Positions 50,868-59,219 of a stretch of DNA of 64,000 nucleotides are shown here, in pieces. Under the pieces are notes generated by a model. That model had not been told where the DNA came from. It searched no databases and saw only the letters and a list, made by a program, of their open reading frames with translations. The position numbers were made by a program, and so were the translations under genes. This stretch comes from Candidatus Accumulibacter affinis. GTDB taxonomy: Bacteria; Pseudomonadota; Gammaproteobacteria; Burkholderiales; Rhodocyclaceae. The stretch lies in contig JADJOT010000009.1 in assembly GCA_016713625.1 (NCBI GenBank), positions 186,001-250,000 on the forward strand, in the 5' to 3' direction. Every line of letters starts with the position of its first letter. Within the stretch, counting starts at the first letter, position 1.

Positions 50868-52242
50868 TTATGCTGGTTGTTCAGTGGGGACGAGCTTCAT
50901 GCCGAGCTTCTGGGCGCGCTGTGCCAGTTGGCGGAGAACGCGCTGGTGGTAACGCTGCTCGTAGTAGTCCTGGCCCTGGTCGGGTACTCTTGGCCCTTGG
51001 TGAGCAGGGTGTAGATCAGCCGCGCCAGCTTGTGGGCTGCCGCGGTCACGGCCTTGGGCTTGTCCATACGCGAGCACAAGCGTCTGAAGTACGCGCCGAG
51101 CGCGGACTGGCTGGTTCTCAGCGCTGCGGCGGCCAAGCGCAGGGCCTGGGCCGCGCGGTTGGCACAACGCTTGGTCTTGCCGCTCATCACCTTGCCACCG
51201 GTGATCTTGGTGCCGGGGCACAAACCCAGCCAGCTCGCGAAGTGGCCCTCCGTGGGAAAGCGTGACATGTCGGCCCCGGTCTCGCTGATGACCGCCAGAG
51301 CGGTGGTCACATCGATGCCGTCGATGCGCGTCAAGTCCACGCCGCACATCTTGAACAGTTGGGTACGCAGATCGAACTTCGGCGCATTGCGTGGCCGACT
51401 GCGCTTCTTGCCTTTGGCTGGGTCGCCTTCATGAACCTCCAGCCGCTTCAACTGCGCTTCGATCTCCTGATCGCATTCAGCCAGTTGCGTGCCGATAAAG
51501 TCGAAGGCGGCCAGCGCCTGCTTGAGCGCGAACAAGTGCTCGACCCGCCAGTGGCCTTGCAGGCTCTTGGCGATTTCATCGACGCTAGCGTGGATGCGCA
51601 CGTTCTTCATCGCACCCAGCACCTGACCATCACGCTCGCCGGCCACGATGGCGCGCAGGATCTTCTGGCCGGTCTCGCCCACCACGTCGGAGATGACGTT
51701 GGCCAGTTGAACGTTCATCTGCGTGAGCGCCTTTTGCATGTGCTGTACCTCTCTGGCCTGGCTGCGCAACAGCATGCCGCGCTGGCGCCACAGCGAGCGC
51801 AACACACACACCTGATCGGCTGGGCGAAACGCACCGCTGAGCAGGCCGTAGGTCATGAGTTGCTGAATCCACTGACAGTCGAGCACGTCGGACTTGCGGC
51901 CCGAAACGTTCTTCACGTGACGCGCGTTGACCAGCAGCACCGTGAAGCCACGCGACTCCAGCAACTCGAACAGGGGGATCCAGTACACGCCGTGGACTCC
52001 ATCGCCACCGTATCCACCCGGCAGGCCTGAAGCCAATCAGCAATGGCATTGAGGTCAACCGTGAAGCTGGGAAACTCGCGCACCGGCTCATCGTCCCGGT
52101 CAGGCGGTACGGCCACAAAGTGCGCCGCGCTGCCGATGTCAATTCCTGCCGCATTGGGGTGGGTGATCGTCAGTGCCACTCGGGACTGACCCGGCTTGAG
52201 TCTGAGGCTTCGATTGCGTTGAGCCATGGCGTGCTCCATCAT
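50868..52242 (-). pseudogene. IS110-family transposase, copy 1, two frameshifts
   Basis: Three frames together give one transposase of about 455 residues. The first frame has the DEDD N-terminal domain (HPNAAGIDIGSAAHFVAV, VDTVAMES). After a shift near 51985 the second frame reads GVYWIPLFELLESRGFTVLLVNARHVKNVSGRKSDVLDCQWIQQLMTYGLL and the C-terminal transposase_20 domain (VDLTRIDGIDVTTALAVISETGADMSRFPTEGHFASWLGLCPGTKITGGKV). A missing T near 50980 shifts the tail DYYEQRYHQRVLRQLAQRAQKLGMKLVP. Damage or sequence error; copy 2 has the correct tail. Confidence 0.88.
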
Positions 52243-52531
52243 TCGTTCAGAAAGGTGGCGCCGCCTCGGGTACGTCGTCTTGCTCACTCTCTTAAACGGG
52301 ATATCCGCCTGCACACTGCCAAGCCGATTCACCAATGTCGATGACGTCACCCATGACCACGCTAACCCACGGGCATTACGCACCATTGCTACATCGGTCT
52401 TCCGCGGCACCGCCGTCCACTTTGCCACAACGCCGCAACCCCGTGTTTCTTCGGCGCGATTTGCGGCAGCGGGCCGATTACTTCGCTAACCCGACCTACG
52501 GCTTGCCGCCCGGCAAACTCGGATCACAGCC

Positions 52532-52575
52532 GGGGTCAGGTCTGACATTCCAACACCCGGCGAAACATTGCGACA
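52532..52575 (+). repeat. RAYT-linked dispersed motif, copy 7
   Basis: GGGGTCAGGTCTGACATTCC, followed by AACACCCGGCGAAACATTGC. It begins 12 bases after direct repeat 1 ends. It is most like the short copy before the RAYT gene at 36454. Between here and 52727 I see no gene. Confidence 0.75.
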
Positions 52576-52726
52576 AGAAAGGGCTCAGAGCACTTGTGGG
52601 AAGGATAAAAATGGCCCATTCGGTTTGACGGACCGGAAATGGGAATCCCGTCGTCCCATCTAGCATCGGAGCAGAACCAGATATCTTGAAACTCCAAGTC
52701 GATGCTGGTCTATCTTTGTCCGTTCG

Positions 52727-53029
52727 TCAAGAGCGGCCCACACGGCGGTGCTGCCAATAGCCGGGTTCGCGATGACAGTGCATGACTGCAAGAATCAGCA
52801 CGAAATCCGCTTCGACGGTGTAGAGAACAGCGTAGGGAAAGACGCGCGTGAGACAGCGCCGAATATCTTCCTCCAGGATACGCCATCGCTCGGGGGCTTC
52901 GAGAATCTGGTGGATGGTGTGTTCTACGGCCGCCATGAAACGGAGTTCCAGGCCCTCCTGACAGTCTGCGTAATAACGGGCAGCATGCCCGTACTCTGCC
53001 AGGGCCTCGGGGTGGAACTTGTACCTCAT
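52727..53029 (-). CDS. RelE/ParE-family toxin
   Basis: A 100-residue ParE-like toxin: MRYKFHPEALAEYGHAARYYADCQEGLELRFMAAVEHTIHQILEAPERWRILEEDIRRCLTRVFPYAVLYTVEADFVLILAVMHCHREPGYW. The FPYAVLY and VLILAVMHCHREPGYW strands are diagnostic. It follows its antitoxin with a 4-base overlap. ParE-type toxins poison gyrase or cleave mRNA, depending on subfamily. It appears intact. Confidence 0.92.
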   Translation of the reverse strand: MRYKFHPEALAEYGHAARYYADCQEGLELRFMAAVEHTIHQILEAPERWRILEEDIRRCLTRVFPYAVLYTVEADFVLILAVMHCHREPGYWQHRRVGRS

Positions 53030-53259
53030 CGAGCAAACATCTGCCTGACTCGTTCCAAGGCCACATCACCTGCGATTGTCTCCACGCGTCCGCTCCGGAC
53101 GTCGTCTCGGCGACGGCACGCTTCGGTGGCCCAGAGCTGTTGAACGTAGCCGTCTTCCGCTGGGTCGAGACTTTCGACCAGGCGGTCGGCCAGCAGGGCA
53201 CGTGCTTCGCTCGGCAAGGCGAGTGCTTCTTCAGCAATTTGTTCTACGGTCAAGAACAT
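53026..53259 (-). CDS. Addiction module antitoxin (TIGR02574 type)
   Basis: A 77-residue protein: MFLTVEQIAEEALALPSEARALLADRLVESLDPAEDGYVQQLWATEACRRRDDVRSGRVETIAGDVALERVRQMF. This matches the putative addiction module component family, which pairs with ParE-type toxins. Its stop overlaps the toxin start (ATGA). The ATG at 53259 was chosen over upstream in-frame codons because it begins the conserved region. Confidence 0.9.
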   Translation of the reverse strand: MFLTVEQIAEEALALPSEARALLADRLVESLDPAEDGYVQQLWATEACRRRDDVRSGRVETIAGDVALERVRQMFAR

Positions 53260-53356
53260 CGATATTGACTCCTTGTAGAGCGACGAAAAAACGGCGACGC
53301 GCCGATTTTTTCTGGGCAAGAATCAGAGAATAGCAGCGTCGGGGGCAAAGATGCAT

Positions 53357-53392
53357 CACGAGCAGGGTCAAGTCTAGCATTCCAACATCAGG
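53357..53392 (+). repeat. RAYT-linked dispersed motif, copy 8
   Basis: Differs from copies 1 and 3 at three or four positions over 36 bases (CAGGGTCAAGTCTAGCATTC). As with copy 3, it is followed by GGGAAAACAAAGCC and a BrnT/BrnA module, so motif and module were duplicated together. Confidence 0.82.
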
Positions 53393-53461
53393 CGGGAAAA
53401 CAAAGCCTTCCCCTGTTATCCTTCCGTTGTATGCCATTCAAACCCCTTCGCTGATCTGGCT

Positions 53462-53755
53462 CTACGCGCTGATCGTCGCCAGTTCCCTTGCCGCTTCATC
53501 GAGCAGCGCTGCGGGTACCCCTCGCTTCTTGAGCGCCTCGATCAGTCGGGCGGTCAGCCCGAAGGCAAACTGCGCCTCGTCACGCCGCAACCCTTCGCCG
53601 ATATAGGACTTCAGCAGCGCCTGGTAACCAGAAAAACCGCGCTGCGGCGCGATTACCTTCATCGAATCGACCACATCGACCGGAATACGCAGGGTGATGG
53701 ACGTTGTCGGCCGCTCTTTCGCCAGCCGTGCCTGGATACTTTCAGGAATGCTCAT
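53462..53755 (-). CDS. BrnA-type ribbon-helix-helix antitoxin, copy 2
   Basis: A 97-residue protein nearly identical to the one at 36800-37093 (MSIPESIQARLAKERPTTSITLRIPVDVVDSMKVIAPQRGFSGYQALLKSYIGEGL). It overlaps the end of the complete BrnT-type toxin by 14 bases, forming an intact pair. It probably binds the promoter of the pair and neutralises the toxin. Confidence 0.88.
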   Translation of the reverse strand: MSIPESIQARLAKERPTTSITLRIPVDVVDSMKVIAPQRGFSGYQALLKSYIGEGLRRDEAQFAFGLTARLIEALKKRGVPAALLDEAARELATISA

Positions 53756-54014
53756 GACCTTGCCTTTCTTCTTTCGTCGCCCGACGGGCAGAAACCATGC
53801 GGATGCAGTGACCATCCATTTCGGCATGCAGGACGGACAGCAAGCGACCAGACGTATCGAAACTGATGATGGCGGCACGTTCCTCATCCTTGCGTCCGGC
53901 CGCCAGCAGCCGGAAGAATGGGTCGAAGAACACCCTTGCTGCCCGCTCGAACGTCACCCCGTCATGCTTGCCAGGGTTAGCCAGAGTCTTCTTCACGTCC
54001 CAGACGATAGCCAT
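53742..54014 (-). CDS. BrnT-type toxin, complete copy
   Basis: A 90-residue DUF497/BrnT toxin: MAIVWDVKKTLANPGKHDGVTFERAARVFFDPFFRLLAAGRKDEERAAIISFDTSGRLLSVLHAEMDGHCIRMVSARRATKEER. The N-terminal strand and the NPGKH loop missing from the copy at 37080 are present. BrnT is a RelE-fold ribonuclease controlled by the ribbon-helix-helix partner BrnA. The ATG at 54014 starts the first strand; another ATG lies 9 bases upstream. Confidence 0.88.
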   Translation of the reverse strand: MAIVWDVKKTLANPGKHDGVTFERAARVFFDPFFRLLAAGRKDEERAAIISFDTSGRLLSVLHAEMDGHCIRMVSARRATKEERQGHEHS

Positions 54015-54190
54015 GCCGCTCAAATCGTAGTGAACGTCGATGGCGCCATTCTAGGTAATGTATTGATGATACCAATACGGTTTGCCGATGCCGAGTATGC
54101 CGCCTGCGGCCGGGACGGCACCAGTCGCTCTCAGTAGGTCCGGTTCGCGGAGGCCCTTGCCGCCGCCAGCCCGAAACGGCTGCCGAATGC

Positions 54191-54784
54191 TCAATACTCC
54201 GCTTTCGGCAACCTCTGGACCAGGTCGTCCCAGCTAACGGAAACCCCCGGCAGCACCCCGACCGCGGTTTCTCCGTTCAACTCCAGGACTTCCGGCTTGC
54301 CATACTCTCCATCGTGCAGGCGATAGACGGTGAGCATCCGGTCGATCGGATGTACCAGCCAGTATTCCCGGACCCCGGAGCGTTCGTAGACCTGCCGCTT
54401 CCACACGTGATCGTGGCTGGCAGTGGAGGGCGACAACACTTCCACCACCAGGTCCGGTGCTCCGCGCACGCCGCGGCGGTCGAGACGAGACGGGTCGCAG
54501 ACCACCAGCACGTCCGGCTGCACGACCGTATCGACCTGCGCGTCGGCCTCGTCGGCCTTGGGCAGGCGGACATCTACCGGCGCGACGAAGACGCGGCAGG
54601 ATTTCCCTTGCAGCGCCTGCCGGAGCTGGAAGTAGATTTCCCCAACGACGTCCTGGTGCTCCAGCGTTGGTGCAGGTGCCATCAGGTAGGCCGTGCCGTC
54701 GATCAGCTCGTAGCGAAGGTCTTCCGGCCACGCGAGGTAGTCGGCGTAGGTGTGGTGTTGATGATCGCGAACTGCCAGGCCCAT
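54191..54784 (-). CDS. Uma2 (DUF820) nuclease-family protein, copy 2
   Basis: A 197-residue protein differing from the copy at 50010-50603 by only a few residues (for example Y-A-D-Y-L for Y-A-E-Y-L near the start, R-M-L-T-V for R-M-I-T-V). The reading frame is intact, in contrast to the adjacent transposase of the same repeat copy. Family features are as in copy 1. Function unknown. Confidence 0.88.
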   Translation of the reverse strand: MGLAVRDHQHHTYADYLAWPEDLRYELIDGTAYLMAPAPTLEHQDVVGEIYFQLRQALQGKSCRVFVAPVDVRLPKADEADAQVDTVVQPDVLVVCDPSRLDRRGVRGAPDLVVEVLSPSTASHDHVWKRQVYERSGVREYWLVHPIDRMLTVYRLHDGEYGKPEVLELNGETAVGVLPGVSVSWDDLVQRLPKAEY

Positions 54785-55048
54785 GCGATGTCTCCTGAAT
54801 GGGGACGCGGAAGGCTTGAGAGTATACGCTACGCCGACCGAAACTCCCGAGGCGTGCTCAGGGCCTGGCTGGGGTGCGAATGAAAGTGGTGGGCGAAACG
54901 GTCCAAGCGGCGGCCTGGGCAAAATCGTAGGTCGGGTTAGCGAAGCGTAACGTGCGACATTTGCAGCCATTGGATGCCTTGATCGTCGGGTTACGGCCTG
55001 CGGCCTCTTAAGAAACTCCTCTCAACTGGTTGATCTTATATGCATGTT

Positions 55049-56385
55049 TTATGCTGGTTGTTCAGTGGGGACGAGCTTCATGCCGAGCTTCTGGGCGCGC
55101 TGTGCCAGTTGGCGGAGAACGCGCTGGTGGTAACGCTGCTCGTAGTAGTCCTGGCCCTGGTCGGTGTACTCTTGGCCCTTGGTGAGCAGGGTGTAGATCA
55201 GCCGCGCCAGCTTGTGGGCTGCCGGGTCACGGCCTTGGGCTTGTCCATACGCGAGCCAAGCGTCTGAGTACGCGCCGAGCGCGGACTGGCTGGTTCTCAG
55301 CTGCGGCGGCCAGAGGGCCTGGGCCGCGCGGTTGGCACAACGCTTGGTCTTGCCGCTCATCACCTTGCCCGGTGATCTTGGTGCCGGGGCACAAACCCAG
55401 CCAGCTCGCGAAGTGGCCCTCCGTGGGAAAGCGTGACATGTCGGCCCCGGTCTCGCTGATGACCGCCAGAGCGGTGGTCACATCGATGCCGTCGATGCGC
55501 GTCAAGTCCACGCCGCACATCTTGAACAGTTGGGTACGCAGATCGAATGGCGTGGCCGCGGCGCGCCTTTGGCTGGGTCGCCTTCATGAACCTCCAGCCG
55601 CTTCAACTGCGCTTCGATCTCCTGATCGCATTCAGCCAGTTGCGTGCCGATAAAGTCGAAGGCGGCCAGCGCCTGCTTGAGCGCGAACAAGTGCTCGACC
55701 CGCCAGTGGCCTTGCAGGCTCTTGGCGATTTCATCGACGCTAGCGTGGATGCGCACGTTCTTCATCGCACCCAGCACCTGACCATCACGCTCGCCGGCCA
55801 CGATGGCGCGCAGGATCTTCTGGCCGGTCTCGCCCACCACGTCGGAGATGACGTTGGCCAGTTGAACGTTCATCTGCGTGAGCGCCTTTTGCATGTGCTG
55901 TACCTCTCTGGCCTGGCTGCGCAACAGCATGCCGCGCTGGCGCCACAGCGAGCGCAACACACACCTGATCGGCTGGGCGAAACGCACCGCTGAGCAGGCC
56001 GCAGGTCATGAGTTGCTGAATCCACTGACAGTCGAGCACGTCGGACTTGCGGCCCGAAACGTTCTTCACGTGACGCGCGTTGCCCAGCAGCACCGTGAAT
56101 CCACGGACTCCAGCAACTCGAACAGGGGATCAGTACAGCCGGGAACTCCATCGCCACCGTATCCACCCGGCAGGCCTGAAGCCAATCAGCAATGGCATTG
56201 AGGTCAACCGTGAAGCTGGGAAACTCGCGCACCGGCTCATCGTCCCGGTCAGGCGGTACGGCCACAAAGTGCGCCGCGCTGCCGATGTCAATTCCTGCCG
56301 CATTGGGGTGGGTGATCGTCAGTGCCACGGACGACCCGGCTGAGTCTGAGGCTTCGATTGCGTTGAGCCTGGCGTGCTCCATCAT
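55049..56385 (-). pseudogene. IS110-family transposase, copy 2, multiple small deletions
   Basis: The same gene as copy 1 with many short deletions. The tail frame is intact (DYYEQRYHQRVLRQLAQRAQKLGMKLVPTEQPA), the central part MCGVDLTRIDGIDVTTALAVISETGADMSRFP survives, and the N-terminal frame has HPNAAGIDIGSAAHFVAV. Losses of 1-5 bases occur at about 55223, 55257, 55268, 55300, 55310, 55368, 55550-55567, 55967, 56085-56140 and 56328-56370. It cannot make a working transposase as read. Confidence 0.88.
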
Positions 56386-56645
56386 TCGTTCAGAAAGGTG
56401 GCGCCGCCTCGGGTACGTCGTCTTGCTCACTCTCTTAAACGGGATATCCGCCTGCACACTGCCAAGCCGATTCACCAATGTCGATGACGTCACCCATGAC
56501 CACGCTAACCCACGGGCATTACGCACCATTGCTACATCGGTCTTCCGCGGCACCGCCGTCCACTTTGCCACAACGCCGCAACCCCGTGTTTCTTCGGCGC
56601 GATTTGCGGCAGCGGGCCGATTACTTCGCTAACCCGACCTACGGC

Positions 56646-56672
56646 TTGCCGCCCGGCAAACTCCGTTATAAT
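56646..56672 (+). promoter_or_regulatory. moaA promoter at the repeat junction
   Basis: TATAAT at 56667-56672 is a perfect -10 box. The best -35 candidate, TTGCCG at 56646-56651, is 15 bases upstream and lies inside the end of direct repeat 2, whereas the -10 box is just outside it. The transcript would have a leader of about 45-50 bases before the moaA ATG. Confidence 0.6.
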
Positions 56673-56726
56673 CCGGCGCGCACCCTTCCTTCCTTTGTCA
56701 CGGGTCCGCCCGAGGGGGTTTCTCCA

Positions 56727-57806
56727 ATGCGCAATGAATCGCTGACGCCGGCCGCCGTTGCCGATTCGCTGATCGGCTTCGTTCCGCCGACTTCGCCGGC
56801 GACCTCGCGGCACGCCGACGGGACGCTGGTCGACCGCTATGGGCGGCACCTGACCTACCTCCGCCTGTCGATCACCGACCGTTGCGATTTTCGCTGCAGC
56901 TACTGCATGGCCGAGGAGATGAGCTTCCTGCCGCGGGCGCAGGTGCTGACGCTCGAAGAATGCCTGCGCGTCGCCGGCGTTTTCGTTGGGCTCGGCGTGA
57001 ACAAGGTGCGCGTCACCGGCGGTGAGCCGCTGGTCCGCCACAACGCCATCTGGCTGCTCGAACAGCTCGCCCGCCTGCCCGGCCTGAACGAGCTGGTGAT
57101 CACCACCAATGGCTCGCAGCTCGATCGTTACGCGCCGGCGCTGCGCGCGGCGGGGGTCAGGCGCATCAACATCAGCCTCGACACGCTGCGCGCCGACCGT
57201 TTCCGCGCGATCACCCGCGTCGGCGATCTTGCCCGCGTGCTGCGTGGCCTTGACGCCGCGCGGGCGGCCGGCTTCGACCGCCTCAAGCTGAATACGGTGA
57301 TGATGTGCGGGTGCAATGACGACGAGCTGATCGATCTGCTGCAGTTCGTCGTCGATCGTGGCATCGACATTGCCTTCATCGAGGAGATGCCGCTCGGCGA
57401 GATCGGGCATGCGCGGCAGGGCAGCTATTTCAGCAGCGAAGAAGCGCTGGCCCGCCTGCAGACGCGCTTCGTGCTGCTGCCGTCCACCGAAAGCAGCGGC
57501 GGACCGGCACGCTACTGGCGGATTCCCGGCAGCGCGACGCGTGTCGGCTTCATCTCGCCGCACAGTCACAACTTCTGCGATAGCTGTAACCGCGTCCGTG
57601 TGACTGCCCGCGGCGATCTCTACCCCTGCCTCGGTAACAACGACGCCAGCCAGCTGTTGCCGCTGCTGCGCGCGAACCCGACCGACGATGCACCGCTGCG
57701 CGCGGCGATCGTCCACAGCATGGGAATCAAGGCCAAGGGGCACGACTTCAGCACCCAGATGGACGCGCCGCAGGTGGTCCGCTTCATGTCGATGACCGGT
57801 GGCTGA
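56727..57806 (+). CDS. moaA: GTP 3',8-cyclase MoaA
   Basis: Radical-SAM enzyme that, with MoaC, converts GTP to cyclic pyranopterin monophosphate, the first step of molybdenum cofactor synthesis. The N-terminal cluster motif is CDFRCSYC, with RVTGGEPLVR for SAM binding; the C-terminal cluster cysteines are in FCDSCNRVRVTARGDLYPCLG. The protein ends in Gly-Gly (MSMTGG), as required for activity. Length 359 residues. The ATG at 56727 was chosen; the frame is open further upstream through the repeat, but that part is not MoaA-like. Confidence 0.97.
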   Translation: MRNESLTPAAVADSLIGFVPPTSPATSRHADGTLVDRYGRHLTYLRLSITDRCDFRCSYCMAEEMSFLPRAQVLTLEECLRVAGVFVGLGVNKVRVTGGEPLVRHNAIWLLEQLARLPGLNELVITTNGSQLDRYAPALRAAGVRRINISLDTLRADRFRAITRVGDLARVLRGLDAARAAGFDRLKLNTVMMCGCNDDELIDLLQFVVDRGIDIAFIEEMPLGEIGHARQGSYFSSEEALARLQTRFVLLPSTESSGGPARYWRIPGSATRVGFISPHSHNFCDSCNRVRVTARGDLYPCLGNNDASQLLPLLRANPTDDAPLRAAIVHSMGIKAKGHDFSTQMDAPQVVRFMSMTGG

Positions 57807-57898
57807 CCGCCCGCGGCCGGCGGTGGCGCCAGCCGCCGCTGCTTTTTCCCTTTTTTCCTCCGGTTGTTCCGCCCGTTGCCCGTGACAGCCAGTCTGCG

Positions 57899-59146
57899 AT
57901 GAGCCTCTCTGCCCGCTTCAGCTGCCTCAGCGACCACGACCCCGAAGCGCTGTCGGTCGCGCAGGCGCGCGCCTTCATTGGCAGCCAGTTGACGCCCATC
58001 CGGATTCCCGAGCGGCTGCCTCTGCGCAGCGCGCTCGGACGCGTGCTGGCCAGCGACGTGATCGCACCGTGCAACGTGCCGGCGCACGACAATTCGGCGA
58101 TGGATGGCTACGCGCTGCGTCACGCCGAGCTGTCGGAAACTGCCGGGACCCGCCTGCGCGTCGCCGGCACGGCGCTGGCCGGCAGGGCGTTTGCCGGCGA
58201 GATCGCTGCCGGTGAATGCGTGCGCATCATGACCGGCGCGCTGCTGCCAGCCGGTTGCGATGTGGTGGTCATTCAGGAAGTCGTCGCCGTCGATGGCGAC
58301 GGCATCATCGTGCCGCCCGGGCAGCGGCGCGGCCAGAACATCCGGCTGGCCGGCGAAGATCTTGCCGCCGGCCGGCCGGCGCTCGCCGCCGGGCGACTCA
58401 TCCGCCCGGCCGAACTCGGGCTGATCGCTTCGCTGGGTTGTGGTGAGATCAGCGTCTACCGGCGCCTGCGCGTCGCTTTTTTCTCGACCGGCGACGAGCT
58501 GTGCTCGAGCGGAACGCCGCTCGGTGACGGCCAGGTCTATGACAGCAACCGCTACACGCTCTTCGGCATGCTCACCCGCCTGGGCTGCGAGGTTCTCGAT
58601 CTCGGCGTCGTCGGCGATCAGCCGGAGTGGCTTGCCACGACCTTCCGGCAGGCCGCCGCGGCGGCCGACGTGGTGATCACCAGCGGCGGCGTCTCGGTGG
58701 GCGAGGCGGACTTCGTCAGGACGCTGATGGCGCAGCTCGGCGAAGTACTGTTCTGGAAAATCGCCATGAAACCCGGCCGCCCGCTGGCCTTCGGCCGCAT
58801 CGGCGGCGCCTGGCTGTTTGGCCTGCCGGGCAACCCGGTGGCGGTGATGGTCGCTTTCCAGCAGTTCGTCCGTGACGCGCTGTACCTGCTGATGGGTGCC
58901 GATCCGCTGCCCGTCGTGCCGCTGCTGCCGGCGGTTTGTACCGTCGCGCTGAAGAAAGCGCCCGGCCGCAGCGAGTATCAGCGCGGCGTTCTCAGCGACG
59001 GTTGCGTGCGGCCGACAGGTGCGCAGGGTTCGGGGATACTGCGTTCGATGTCCGACGCCAACTGCTTCATCGTCCTCGAACACGATCGAGGCGATGTCGC
59101 CGCCGGTGATTCGGTAGCGGTGCAACTGTTTGATGGCCTGGTATGA
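57899..59146 (+). CDS. moeA: Molybdopterin molybdenumtransferase MoeA
   Basis: Inserts molybdate into adenylylated molybdopterin. The 415 residues show all family parts: ALGRVLASDVIAPCNVPAHDNSAMDGYALR, the VRIMTGALLPAGCDVVVIQE segment, the MoCF-biosynthesis domain (VAFFSTGDELCSSGTPLGDGQVYDSNRYTL, ITSGGVSVGEADFV, WKIAMKPGRPLAFG, LFGLPGNPVAVMVAFQQFV) and the C-terminal beta domain. It lies 92 bases after moaA and forms a cofactor cluster with it. Confidence 0.97.
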   Translation: MSLSARFSCLSDHDPEALSVAQARAFIGSQLTPIRIPERLPLRSALGRVLASDVIAPCNVPAHDNSAMDGYALRHAELSETAGTRLRVAGTALAGRAFAGEIAAGECVRIMTGALLPAGCDVVVIQEVVAVDGDGIIVPPGQRRGQNIRLAGEDLAAGRPALAAGRLIRPAELGLIASLGCGEISVYRRLRVAFFSTGDELCSSGTPLGDGQVYDSNRYTLFGMLTRLGCEVLDLGVVGDQPEWLATTFRQAAAAADVVITSGGVSVGEADFVRTLMAQLGEVLFWKIAMKPGRPLAFGRIGGAWLFGLPGNPVAVMVAFQQFVRDALYLLMGADPLPVVPLLPAVCTVALKKAPGRSEYQRGVLSDGCVRPTGAQGSGILRSMSDANCFIVLEHDRGDVAAGDSVAVQLFDGLV

Positions 59147-59219
59147 ACCGTGTCAGAGGTGGACGCGGCGGCGGCCCACCGCTTCCGGCGCAGTTCGCTG
59201 ACTTGTGGAGGCGCTAGCG

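Larger units (their letters stand above)
49910..52520. repeat. 2.6-kb direct repeat, copy 1
   Basis: From GAGTATGCCGCC to CCGGCAAACTC. It matches 54093-56663 almost throughout and in the same orientation. It contains a Uma2-family gene and an IS110 transposase gene. A 19-bp inverted pair (GTAGGTCGGGTTAGCGAAG at 50746-50764 and its complement at 52481-52499) encloses the transposase part in each copy. Confidence 0.92.
54093..56663. repeat. 2.6-kb direct repeat, copy 2
   Basis: Same orientation and content as 49910-52520 but about 40 bp shorter because of many small deletions, most of them between 55210 and 56390 in the transposase gene. The 19-bp inverted pair lies at 54927-54945 and 56624-56642. 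The copy ends 4 bases before the -10 box of moaA. Confidence 0.92.
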
